A program made the translations under genes and the position numbers. A DNA stretch of 42,750 bases from an uncultured Rhodospirillales bacterium (GTDB lineage: Bacteria; Pseudomonadota; Alphaproteobacteria; Acetobacterales; Acetobacteraceae): positions 1 through 42,750 of the forward strand of contig CAITOL010000180.1 of assembly GCA_903893975.1 (NCBI GenBank). Reading direction: 5' to 3'. Shown here one piece after another: positions 11,334 through 18,877 of this stretch. Within the stretch, counting starts at the first letter, position 1. Each line of letters opens with the position of its first letter. The notes beneath the pieces are model-generated. The model saw nothing but the letters and a program-made list of their open reading frames with translations. It was not told where the DNA came from and ran no database searches.

Positions 11334-12205
11334 CGATGCGGTATCGTATTCGGCATGAAACGCTCTACGCCTACGCAGATCGGGTGGATCTGGCGGCGCA
11401 TATGCTGCACCTCTCGCCGCGCATGCTGCCGGGGCAGCAGGTGTTTGACGCCTCCATCACGGCTGAACCGCGACCGTCGCGGATGAGTTGGGGGCTGGAT
11501 CATTTCGGCAACCAGGTGTGCTGGTTGTTTCTGGACCATCCGCATGAGCGGTTTTCGGTGACGGTACAGGCGGAGGTGGCAGTCGGGTTCGCGCCGCCGC
11601 CGGTGGCCGAGCTGACGCTTCCGTGGGAACAGGTGGTGGCGATTGCCGCCGCCGGCGGGGCAGCGTTTCAGGCGAGCGAGTTTAGCTATGCCAGCCCGAT
11701 GGCGCCGGCCGATGCCGGGGCTGGCGCCTATGCGGCGGCGAGCTTGCCGGCGGGGCGGCCGATTTTGCAGGCGGTGTTGGATTTATGCGGCAGGATCAAC
11801 CGTGAATTCGCCTTCCGGCCGGGGGTGACGACGGTGAATACCTCGGTTGCCGACGTTTTGGCCGGGCGGGCCGGGGTTTGCCAGGATTTCACCCATTTGA
11901 TGATCGCCGGATTGCGGGCGCATGGGCTGCCGGCGCGCTACGTATCTGGCTATCTGCGTACCAAGCCGCCACCGGGGCAGGCGCCGAGGCGCGGGGCCGA
12001 TCAGTCCCATGCCTGGGTGGGATGCTGGTTGGGGCCGGAGCATGGTTGGGTCGACCTCGACCCGACCAATAATCTGGTGGTGGGCGACGAGCATGTGGTG
12101 CTCGCCTGGGGGCGCGATTACGGCGATATCAGCCCGGTGCGTGGGGTGATATTGGGCGGTGGCGCGCATACGGTAACGGTCGGCGTAGATTTAGCGCCAA
12201 CGTAG
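11330..12205 (+). CDS. Transglutaminase family protein (papain-like fold)
   Basis: The 291-residue protein starts at ATG 11330, four bases overlapping the previous stop (ATGA); a second ATG two codons later is also possible. An N-terminal beta domain ('YRIRHETLYAYADRV') is followed by the transglutaminase core with Cys184 (AGVCQDFTHLM), His227 (DQSHAWVGCW) and Asp244 (VDLDPTNN). These residues form a cysteine-protease-type triad. Bacterial members usually act as amidases or peptidases rather than protein cross-linkers. No export signal is present. It is the last gene of the three-gene cluster and is followed by a member of the dispersed intergenic repeat. Together the cluster looks like a ligase-plus-hydrolase system for a small peptide or isopeptide conjugate; the target is unknown. 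Confidence 0.92.
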   Translation: MTMRYRIRHETLYAYADRVDLAAHMLHLSPRMLPGQQVFDASITAEPRPSRMSWGLDHFGNQVCWLFLDHPHERFSVTVQAEVAVGFAPPPVAELTLPWEQVVAIAAAGGAAFQASEFSYASPMAPADAGAGAYAAASLPAGRPILQAVLDLCGRINREFAFRPGVTTVNTSVADVLAGRAGVCQDFTHLMIAGLRAHGLPARYVSGYLRTKPPPGQAPRRGADQSHAWVGCWLGPEHGWVDLDPTNNLVVGDEHVVLAWGRDYGDISPVRGVILGGGAHTVTVGVDLAPT

Positions 12206-12218
12206 AGAGCGGTCGGCA

Positions 12219-12295
12219 TACTCTCACCCATGAGAGTACGCCGAAGGCCAAGCTCCGAGGGCGTTTTTTTGCTTCTTTGTTTTCAAACAATGAAG
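12219..12295 (+). repeat. Dispersed intergenic repeat, copy A
   Basis: An 8-bp perfect stem (TACTCTCA/TGAGAGTA, 12219-12238) is followed by the linker beginning CGCCGAAGGCCAAG, then a run of seven T at 12264-12270. A T/A-rich hairpin follows at 12272-12295 (CTTCTTTGTTT paired with AAACAATGAAG, one mismatch). The order of parts matches copies B to D. It lies between two convergent genes and fills nearly all of the 93-base gap. Confidence 0.75.
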
Positions 12296-12298
12296 ACC

Positions 12299-13906
12299 TT
12301 ACAAGCGCCCACGCAAGAAATCCGAAGCCTTTTCCCCCACCATAATCGAAGGCGCGTTGGTGTTGCCGGACGGCATGGTGGGGAAGATGGACGCGTCGGC
12401 GATGCGCAGGCCGGTGATGCCGTGCACGCGCAGGCGGTCATCGACCACCGCGTTCGGGCCTGGCCCCATGCGGCAGGTGCCGATGGGGTGGTAGGCGGTT
12501 TCGGCGACGCCGCGGATATAGTCCAGGATTTGCGCATCGGTGGCGACGGCGGGGCCGGGGGCGTATTCCTCGCCACGGATGTGGTCCATCGGGGCGGCGT
12601 TGACGATGCGGCGGATCATTTTGAAGCCTTCGACCATGGCCGCCTGATCGATGGGGTCGTGCAGGAAGTTGAAGCGGATGGCCGGCTGGGCGTTCGGGTC
12701 GGCGGAGCGGATATGGATGCTGCCGAGGCTTTCCGGGCGCAGTTGGTAGACCGAGATGGCGAAGCCGGCGAAATCATGCAGCAAGCGCTTTTTACGGTTT
12801 TTGATCGCGTACGGCACCAGGTGCATTTGCACGTCCGGCGTTTCCAGTTCTGGCCGGGTGCGCAGGAAGGCGAGCAGCGGCGCGGAGGGGAGGCTGAAGA
12901 AGCCACCGCGCGCGAAGGCGTAGCGGAACGCTTCCCCGATCAGCCCGAGGCCACGGCCGCGCGGGTTGTAGGACATTGACGGGTCGGTGAGTTTCCAGTT
13001 GGCGGCGGCGTTGATGTGGTCGCGGAAATTCTCCCCCACCGCTGGCAGGTCGTGCAGGACTTCGATGCCGTGGCGTTGCAGGATTTCCGGATTGCCGACG
13101 CCGGAAAGTTCCAGCAGTTGCGGTGTGGCAACGGCGCCGGCGGACAGGATGACTTCCTTGCCGGCGCGGGCGGTGATGGACTGGCCGCCGCGTTCATAGA
13201 CGACGCCGACGCAGCGTTTGCCTTCAAGCAGCACCTTGCGGGTGGCGGCTTCGGTGACGATGTGCAGGTTGGGGCGGCCCATCGCCGGCTTGAGGTAGGC
13301 GACGACGGTGCTCTGGCGGACGCCGTTGCGGATGGTGGTCTGGGTTTTGACCACGCCTTCCTGATCTTCGGTGTTGTAGTCTGGGTTATGCTTGAAGCCG
13401 GCGGCTTTGGCGGCGGCGAACCAGGCATCGTAAAGCGGGTTTTGATCTGGCACTTCGCTGACCGTCAGCGGGCCGCCGACGCCACGGCCACCGGCGGGGC
13501 CGCCCTGGTAGTTTTCCATGCGCTGGAAGGTGGGCTGCACGTCGTCCCAGCTCCAGCCGCGATTGCCCATTTGCGCCCAGGTATTGAAATCTAGCGGTTG
13601 GCCGCGAACATAGACCAGGCCGTTGATGGCGCTGGAGCCGCCGAGCACCTTGCCGCGTGGCACGGGGATTTCGCGGTTTTTGGTGCCGGGTTCTGGCTCT
13701 GACGCATAGCGCCAGTTGGCGGCGGGATTGTCGATCAGCAGGCCGAAGCTGATGGGGAAGCGGGTGTAGGGATGGCTGGCTTTGCCGGCTTCGAGCAGCA
13801 GGACGCGGGTGTTGGCGTCCTCCGTCAGGCGGGCGGCGAGGGCCGCGCCGGCGGAGCCTGCGCCCACCACGATATAGTCGAACTGTGCTTCGTTGCCGCT
13901 CATCAT
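12299..13906 (-). CDS. GMC-family FAD oxidoreductase (choline/alcohol dehydrogenase-like)
   Basis: The protein has 535 residues; GGGAGG precedes the start, and a second ATG is the very next codon. The FAD-binding motif GAGSAG is at 15-20 after YIVV. The first GMC signature 'GGSSAINGLVYVRG' and the second 'GAVATPQLLELSGVG' are both present. The active-site pair is His473 (AYHPIGTCRMG) and Asn517 (SGNTNAP), the His/Asn combination found in choline dehydrogenase and many alcohol dehydrogenases. There is no signal peptide. It is divergent from an orphan Liv-type binding protein 120 bases away, which hints at oxidation of an imported alcohol. The usual betaine partners (betB, betI) are not next to it, so calling it BetA would go too far. 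The exact substrate is unknown. Confidence 0.9.
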   Translation of the reverse strand: MMSGNEAQFDYIVVGAGSAGAALAARLTEDANTRVLLLEAGKASHPYTRFPISFGLLIDNPAANWRYASEPEPGTKNREIPVPRGKVLGGSSAINGLVYVRGQPLDFNTWAQMGNRGWSWDDVQPTFQRMENYQGGPAGGRGVGGPLTVSEVPDQNPLYDAWFAAAKAAGFKHNPDYNTEDQEGVVKTQTTIRNGVRQSTVVAYLKPAMGRPNLHIVTEAATRKVLLEGKRCVGVVYERGGQSITARAGKEVILSAGAVATPQLLELSGVGNPEILQRHGIEVLHDLPAVGENFRDHINAAANWKLTDPSMSYNPRGRGLGLIGEAFRYAFARGGFFSLPSAPLLAFLRTRPELETPDVQMHLVPYAIKNRKKRLLHDFAGFAISVYQLRPESLGSIHIRSADPNAQPAIRFNFLHDPIDQAAMVEGFKMIRRIVNAAPMDHIRGEEYAPGPAVATDAQILDYIRGVAETAYHPIGTCRMGPGPNAVVDDRLRVHGITGLRIADASIFPTMPSGNTNAPSIMVGEKASDFLRGRL

Positions 13907-13959
13907 CCAGCCTCCCTAGTTGCGCGTAGGCTAGCGTTAAGTGCGGGGGTTGCGCAAAG

Positions 13960-13977
13960 GGGGCTTTGCCAAGCCCC
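13960..13977. other. Short hairpin in divergent promoter region
   Basis: GGGGCTT (13960-13966) and AAGCCCC (13971-13977) pair perfectly around TGCC. It lies between the GMC oxidoreductase and the binding-protein gene, 50 bases before the latter's start. It may be an operator or leader structure, or chance in GC-rich DNA. Confidence 0.25.
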
Positions 13978-14026
13978 GCGCGGGCGGTCTATCGTGACGG
14001 CAACAATAACAAGGGGAATGTCTGCC

Positions 14027-15223
14027 ATGAAAATGACCCGCCGCAGCGTGTTGGCCGCGCCGCTTCTGCCGTTGGTGCCGACGGTTGCCCGAGCGCAGGC
14101 GATGCCGGGGATTTCGGCCAACGAGATCAAGATTGGCCAGACCATGCCGTATTCCGGCCCGGCGTCGTCCTATGGCACGATCGGGCGGGCGCAGGCGGCG
14201 TATTTCAAGCTTATCAATGAGCAAGGCGGGGTGGGTGGACGCAAGCTAACCTTTTTGACGCTGGATGATGGCTATCAGCCGCCGAAGACGCTGGAGATGA
14301 CGCGCAAGCTGGTGGAGCAGGACGAGGTGGCGTTCATCTTCCAGCAGCTTGGCACACCGCCGGTGATGGCGACGCGCAAATACCTGAACGACCGCAAGGT
14401 ACCGCAGATTTTTGTGGCGACCGGGGCGACGCAGTTCGGCGATCCCGGCCATTTTCCGTGGACGATGGGCTGGCAGCCGACCTACCAGACCGAAGGCCAT
14501 GTGTACGCGAAATACGCCATGCAGGCGAAGCCGGGCGCCAAGATTGCGGTGCTGTATCAGAACGATGACAGCGGCAAGGATTACTATCGCGGCTTTCGGG
14601 CAGGGTTGGGCGATCAGGCGGACAAGCTGATTGTGGCGACGGCGACGTATGAGGTGACGGACCCGACGGTGGATTCGCAACTGGTGTCGCTGAAGAATTC
14701 CGGAGCGGAGGTGTTCTTCGCCACCGGCATTCCGAAATTCGCTGCCATGACCATTCGCAAGGTGTACGATCTCGGCTGGAAGCCGCTGTATTTCATGGCC
14801 AATGTGGGATCATCGGTGCAGACCGGCCTGGCGCCGGCGGGGTTGGAGAAGGCGGTGGGGCTGTTTACCAGCTCGTATCTGAAAGACCCGACCGATCCGC
14901 AATGGGCGAGCGATGCCGGCTTTCAGGCCTATCTGGCGTGGATGAAGAAATACTATCCCGATGGCGACCCGGCGGATTTGAACAATGCCTATGGCTATAC
15001 CTCGGCGCAGACATTGGTGCAGGTGTTGACGCAATGCGGCAACGATCTGACGCGGGCGAACATCATGAAGCAGGCGGCCAGCCTGGATGTGGCATTGCCG
15101 TTGTTGCAGCCGGGCATTCGCATTCGGACGTCGGCGGATAGTTTCTATCCGATCCGGCAATTGCGGCTGGTGCGTTTCGACGGCAAAGCGTGGATTCCGC
15201 ATGGCGAGGTGATCGGCGAGTAG
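14027..15223 (+). CDS. Liv-type ABC transporter substrate-binding protein (orphan)
   Basis: The chosen start at 14027 sits ten bases after AAGGGG and gives 398 residues; an ATG at 14018 is an alternative. The leader MKMTRRSVLAAP...ARAQA has a twin-arginine-like TRRSVL motif and a cleavage site near residue 25. The mature protein ('IKIGQTMPYSGPASSYGTIGRAQAAYF', 'VGGRKLTFLTLDDGY') is a class I periplasmic binding protein of the branched-chain amino acid/amide family. Such proteins often bind aromatic or aliphatic carboxylates. No permease or ATPase gene follows it; the nearest are the minus-strand livHMGF genes 1.3 kb away, which have their own binding protein. It may share that transporter. 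The ligand is unknown; divergent pairing with a GMC dehydrogenase suggests a compound carrying an alcohol. Confidence 0.9.
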   Translation: MKMTRRSVLAAPLLPLVPTVARAQAMPGISANEIKIGQTMPYSGPASSYGTIGRAQAAYFKLINEQGGVGGRKLTFLTLDDGYQPPKTLEMTRKLVEQDEVAFIFQQLGTPPVMATRKYLNDRKVPQIFVATGATQFGDPGHFPWTMGWQPTYQTEGHVYAKYAMQAKPGAKIAVLYQNDDSGKDYYRGFRAGLGDQADKLIVATATYEVTDPTVDSQLVSLKNSGAEVFFATGIPKFAAMTIRKVYDLGWKPLYFMANVGSSVQTGLAPAGLEKAVGLFTSSYLKDPTDPQWASDAGFQAYLAWMKKYYPDGDPADLNNAYGYTSAQTLVQVLTQCGNDLTRANIMKQAASLDVALPLLQPGIRIRTSADSFYPIRQLRLVRFDGKAWIPHGEVIGE

Positions 15224-15229
15224 ACCGCC

Positions 15230-15266
15230 CTGCCCCGCCGCTGCCTGCGGGGCTGCGGCGGGGCAG
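15230..15266. terminator. Putative bidirectional terminator hairpin
   Basis: CTGCCCCGCCGC (15230-15241) pairs perfectly with GCGGCGGGGCAG (15255-15266), giving a 12-bp stem with a 13-base loop. It fills the 47-base gap between two convergent genes. There is no U-tract on either strand, so efficient intrinsic termination is uncertain. Confidence 0.5.
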
Positions 15267-15270
15267 CCGG

Positions 15271-16437
15271 TTAGCTGGCGGCGCCGGAGGCGATGAGGGC
15301 GTCGATTTCCGTCGGCGCGTAGCCGAGTTCGGCCAGGATGGCGCGGCTGTGTTCGCCGAGGCCGGCGGCGAAGTTCTGCACCCCGATTTCGGCGTCCGAC
15401 ATGCGCCAGGGCGGGTTCACCACCTTGAAGCTGCCGCCGGCATCGTGGACTTCGGCCAGGGCGCCGCGATGTTCCAGCTGCGGATCGGCCAGGGCTTCGG
15501 CCACGGTGCGGTAGGTGGAACAGGGCACACCTGCGGCGTTCAGCGCGGCTTCAACCTCCGCCGTGGGGAGTTTGGTGGACCAGAGTTCCAGCTCATCGAT
15601 CAGCTGGCCCCAGTTGGCGCGGCGGTCGATATATTTGGCGAAGCGCGGGTCGGTGACCCAGTCTGGCCGGCCGGCGGCGGCGGCGAGGTTCTGGAAGGTT
15701 CGTTCGCTGGCAACGGCGGGCATGATCCAGCCGGTGGCGGTGGCGACGGGGCCGAACATCGGCCGGCCGGGCGGCGGCATGGGGAATTGCGCGGCCTGCA
15801 CCTCGCCGAGCGGCAAAGCGAGCATGGATTCGAGCATGGACACATCGACCATCTGGCCGCGCCCGGTGGCGTTGCGTTGGTAGAGTGCGGTCATCGTGGC
15901 GCCGAAGGCGTAGGTGCCGGTGAGAATGTCGGCGATGTAGATGCCGCAATTATCCGGGCGGGTGCGGTCCTGCTGATAGGTGAGATGGGTGAGGTCGAAG
16001 CCAGAGGAGGCGTGCACCGCCGGGGCGTAGGCGGCGAGCTGGGCGGAGGGGCCGGTTTGGCCGAAGCCGGAGATGGCGGTGTAGATCAGCCGCGGATTGA
16101 TCTCCTTCAGAACATCGTAGTGCAGGCCGAAGCGGGCCATGACGCCGGGCCGGAAATTTTCCACCAGCACATCGACCTCGGCGACCAGTTTTTTGACGAT
16201 GGCAACCGATTCCGGTCGCTTCAGGTCCAGCACCAGGCTGCGCTTGCCGGCGTTGAGCTGGCCGTAGGAGGTGCTGGCGCCGTTGCGGTAGGGCGGGCGG
16301 TTGCGCATCAGCTCGCCCTCGGCGGTTTCGATCTTGATCACCTCCGCACCGGCATCGCCGAGCAGGCGGGCGCAATAGGGGCCGGCGATGGTGGTGGCGA
16401 GGTCGAGCACGCGCAGCTTGGCGAGGGGACGGGACAT
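15271..16437 (-). CDS. CaiB/BaiF-family (class III) CoA-transferase
   Basis: The family start MSRPLAKLRVLDL at 16437 gives 388 residues; the upstream open frame is intergenic. Class III CoA-transferases move CoA between carboxylic acids without ping-pong release of free acids. Typical blocks are visible: 'GPYCARLLGDAGAEVIKIE', 'NAGKRSLVLDLK', 'VDVLVENFRPGVMARFGL', and the catalytic aspartate Asp170 in 'NCGIYIADILTG', equivalent to Asp169 of formyl-CoA transferase. It is the last gene of a minus-strand run after livF, 112 bases downstream, with a possible hairpin in that gap. In this context it probably charges the acid imported by the Liv transporter with CoA for the thiolase-like/DUF35 pair. 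The substrate is not predictable from sequence; racemase-type activity is an alternative within the superfamily. Confidence 0.9.
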   Translation of the reverse strand: MSRPLAKLRVLDLATTIAGPYCARLLGDAGAEVIKIETAEGELMRNRPPYRNGASTSYGQLNAGKRSLVLDLKRPESVAIVKKLVAEVDVLVENFRPGVMARFGLHYDVLKEINPRLIYTAISGFGQTGPSAQLAAYAPAVHASSGFDLTHLTYQQDRTRPDNCGIYIADILTGTYAFGATMTALYQRNATGRGQMVDVSMLESMLALPLGEVQAAQFPMPPPGRPMFGPVATATGWIMPAVASERTFQNLAAAAGRPDWVTDPRFAKYIDRRANWGQLIDELELWSTKLPTAEVEAALNAAGVPCSTYRTVAEALADPQLEHRGALAEVHDAGGSFKVVNPPWRMSDAEIGVQNFAAGLGEHSRAILAELGYAPTEIDALIASGAAS

Positions 16438-16514
16438 ATGGGTCGCTCTTGTTGCTTGGACGAGGCCGTATTGGACCATTGGCGGGGGAATTGGGCAATA
16501 TCGGCGGGGTTGGC

Positions 16515-16542
16515 GGCGGCGGGTTTTCTGCGCCCGACCGCC
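16515..16542 (-). terminator. Possible attenuator hairpin between livF and CoA-transferase
   Basis: On the minus strand GGCGG(T)CGGG (16542-16533) can pair with CCCGCCGCC (16523-16515) around a nine-base A-rich loop, with one bulged base. It starts eight bases after the livF stop. It may partly separate the CoA-transferase from the transporter operon. The evidence is structural symmetry only. Confidence 0.3.
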
Positions 16543-16549
16543 GGGGCCG

Positions 16550-17248
16550 CTAGAAATAATCCCAGACGTTTTCTTTGCGCGCGTCGTCCGGCAGGCCATC
16601 GAAGACGATGCGGCCGCTGTTCATGATCACCACCCGGTCGGCGATTTTCAGCGCCGCGGCGACGTTCTGTTCCACCAGCACCGCGCCCACGCCGTGTTCT
16701 TTGCAGATGGTGTGGAACTGTTCGAACAGGCGTTCGACCAGGTTGGGGGCGAGGCCGATCGAGGGTTCATCGAGCAGCAGGCAGCGCGGGGTGCCCAGGA
16801 TCGCCAGGCTGAGCGCCAGCATCTGCTGCTGCCCGCCGCTCATGCTGCCGGCGCGGGTGGTGCGGCGTTCATCGAGCACGGGGAACAGGCGGTAGATATC
16901 GGCCGGGCGGAACATCGGGCTGGGGCCGGTGACGTTCTGGGCCGCCACGACCTCGATATTATCCGCCACGTTGAGGTCTGGGAACACGCCGCGGCCTTCG
17001 GGGAGCAGGCGGATGCCGGTGGCGACGCGGTCGGCGACGCCAAGGCGGTTGATCGGGTGGCCATCGAAATGCACCGAGCCGGCGCGGGCGGGCAGCAGGC
17101 CCATGATGGCTTTCAGCGTGGTGGTTTTGCCGGCGCCGTTATGGCCGAGCAGCGCCAGGATCTGCCCCGGCTCCAACGCCAGCGAGACGCCGGAGATAAC
17201 GGTTTTCGCGCCGTAGCCGGCATCGAGGTCGTGCAGGTTCAGCAGCAT
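16550..17248 (-). CDS. livF: Liv-type ABC transporter ATP-binding protein LivF
   Basis: The 232-residue ATPase has Walker A GHNGAGKT (35-42), the ABC signature MSGGQQQ and Walker B LLLDEPSIGLAP. Its length and 'LLPEGRGVFPDLNVADNIE' block are typical of LivF, the second ATPase of branched-chain amino acid-type importers. Its start overlaps the livG stop by one base. It works with LivG, the two permeases and the binding protein encoded just upstream. The transporter type is certain; cargo need not be an amino acid, since these systems also carry amides, urea, aromatic acids and other carboxylates. The neighbouring CoA-enzyme genes favour an organic acid. Confidence 0.95.
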   Translation of the reverse strand: MLLNLHDLDAGYGAKTVISGVSLALEPGQILALLGHNGAGKTTTLKAIMGLLPARAGSVHFDGHPINRLGVADRVATGIRLLPEGRGVFPDLNVADNIEVVAAQNVTGPSPMFRPADIYRLFPVLDERRTTRAGSMSGGQQQMLALSLAILGTPRCLLLDEPSIGLAPNLVERLFEQFHTICKEHGVGAVLVEQNVAAALKIADRVVIMNSGRIVFDGLPDDARKENVWDYF

Positions 17249-18012
17249 CAGAGCGTGCCCCCGAAATAGATTTCGGCCAGTTTCGGGTCGGCAATAATCT
17301 CTGCCGGGCTGCCATGGGCGAGCAGATGGCCGTGATGCAGGAACAGAACATCATCGGCGATCTGCTGCACCACGCGGGTGTTGTGTTCCACCACGAGCAG
17401 GGTTTTGCCCTCGGCTTGCAGGCGGCGCAGCAGCGCCATCACCTCGGTGAGGGCCGCGCCGGAGAGGCCGGAGGTGGGTTCATCGAGCAGCAGCAACTCG
17501 GCGCCGGTGGCCAGAATGCGGGCGATGCAAAGCAGCTTCTGTTCGCCGTAGGAGAGGTTGCGCACCAGCGCCGAAGCGCGGTCTTGCAGGCCGACATGGG
17601 CGAGGACGGCCATCGCTGCATCCTGCTTGGCGGCCAAGGCGCGGGCGGTGTGGAAGGGGCGGAAGATTGCGCCCAACGGGCCTTCGCCGACATGGTCTTG
17701 CATGCCGGCCAGCACGTTGTCGCGCGCGGTTAAATCCGCGAACAGGCGCAGGTTCTGGAAGGTGCGGGCGATGCCGTGGTGGACGATTTGCTGCGGCGAC
17801 TGGCCATCAAGGCTGCGGCCCTGAAATTCCACATGCCCGGTATCGGGGACCAGAAACCCGGTAATGGCGTTGAAGATGGTGGTTTTGCCGGCGCCATTGG
17901 GGCCGACCAGGCAGGTGATGCGGCCCTGGCCGACGGTGAAGCTGCAATCGCGCAGCGCCTGCAGGCCGCCGAAGCGTTTGTTCAGGCCGGTGACCTGCAA
18001 ATAGGCGGTCAT
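17248..18012 (-). CDS. livG: Liv-type ABC transporter ATP-binding protein LivG
   Basis: This 254-residue ATPase has Walker A GPNGAGKT (37-44), the LivG-type signature LSYGEQ and Walker B LLLDEPTSGL. 'GIARTFQNLRLFADLTARDNVL' and the C-terminal 'LLVVEHNTRVVQQIADDVLFLHHGHLL' are family hallmarks. It overlaps livM by four bases and livF by one, so the transporter genes are translationally coupled. It is expected on the inner face of the membrane, paired with LivF. Confidence 0.95.
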   Translation of the reverse strand: MTAYLQVTGLNKRFGGLQALRDCSFTVGQGRITCLVGPNGAGKTTIFNAITGFLVPDTGHVEFQGRSLDGQSPQQIVHHGIARTFQNLRLFADLTARDNVLAGMQDHVGEGPLGAIFRPFHTARALAAKQDAAMAVLAHVGLQDRASALVRNLSYGEQKLLCIARILATGAELLLLDEPTSGLSGAALTEVMALLRRLQAEGKTLLVVEHNTRVVQQIADDVLFLHHGHLLAHGSPAEIIADPKLAEIYFGGTL

Positions 18013-18872
18013 AGTTTTTCCCCCAGCAGGCCCTGCGGGCGGAACAGCATGAACACAATCAGCAGCAGGCCGTAGATCAACTGCCGGGCGGCGGCGGCGA
18101 TGCTGGTGGGAATGTCGATCAGGGCCAGGATCTGCGGCAGGGCCAGCAGCACGAACGGCCCGAGCACGGAGCCGGCCAAGGTGCGGGCGCCGCCGACGAC
18201 GACCATGGTGAGCAGGAAGATCGACGCATCCAGATCGAACGATGACGGGTCCACGAAGCTGAGGAAGGTGGCATAGAGCCCGCCGGCGCTGCCCGCGAAG
18301 GCGCCGGCCAAGGCGGCGGCGCTGACCTTGGCGCCGAGCACGGATTTGCCCAGGGCGGCGACGGCCAGTTCATCCTCCCGGATCGCGCGCAGCAGCGCCC
18401 CGAACGGGGCGCGCATCATGAGCCAGAAGCACAGGCAGCCCAGCGCCATGCCGATGGTGGTCAGCGCGATGAACTCGGTCGGCTCGGTAAATTCATGGCC
18501 GAGGATCAGGGGCGCGGGCACGCCGGGCAGGCCGTTGGCGCCGCCGGTGCCGCCGGTCCAGTTGGTGAACACCGCTGTGGCCAGCAACTGAATGCCGAAG
18601 GAGGTAACGACAAAATAATCGCCCGAGACCCGCAGGCTCGGCAGGGTGACGAGGATGTTCAGCCCGACACAAAAGGCGGCGGCCAGCAGCACCGCCACTG
18701 GGAACGGCAGGGCGGTGTGCATCAGCAGGAATGCGGTCAGATAGGCGCCGACGCCGAACACGGCGGCCTGGCTGACCGAGAAAATGCCGACGATGCCGAC
18801 CAGCAGGTTGGTGGACAGGCCGAGCAGCACGTAAATCTCGGCCAGCACGATATAGGTGGTGAGAAAATCCAT
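18009..18872 (-). CDS. livM: Liv-type ABC transporter permease LivM
   Basis: The start MDFLTTYIVLAEIYVLLG at 18872 gives 287 residues; the longer upstream frame reads into livH and is rejected. The protein is almost entirely hydrophobic, with about eight predicted helices. It carries the permease pattern 'ALGKSVLGAKVSAAALAGAFAGSAGGLY' typical of LivM, the coupling region to the ATPases. It begins five bases after the livH stop. The C-terminal 'LIVFMLFRPQGLLGEKL' is the usual family ending. It forms the membrane channel with LivH. Confidence 0.93.
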   Translation of the reverse strand: MDFLTTYIVLAEIYVLLGLSTNLLVGIVGIFSVSQAAVFGVGAYLTAFLLMHTALPFPVAVLLAAAFCVGLNILVTLPSLRVSGDYFVVTSFGIQLLATAVFTNWTGGTGGANGLPGVPAPLILGHEFTEPTEFIALTTIGMALGCLCFWLMMRAPFGALLRAIREDELAVAALGKSVLGAKVSAAALAGAFAGSAGGLYATFLSFVDPSSFDLDASIFLLTMVVVGGARTLAGSVLGPFVLLALPQILALIDIPTSIAAAARQLIYGLLLIVFMLFRPQGLLGEKL

Positions 18873-18877
18873 CTGCC

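Noticed and set aside
12299-13906. GMC oxidoreductase as choline dehydrogenase BetA
   Set aside because: The His/Asn pair fits, but no betB, betI or choline transporter is next to it, and many alcohol dehydrogenases share these residues.
15190-16626. 478-residue plus-strand open frame
   Set aside because: It is the complement of the CoA-transferase gene and intergenic DNA; extreme Gly/Ala/Val/His content marks a shadow frame.
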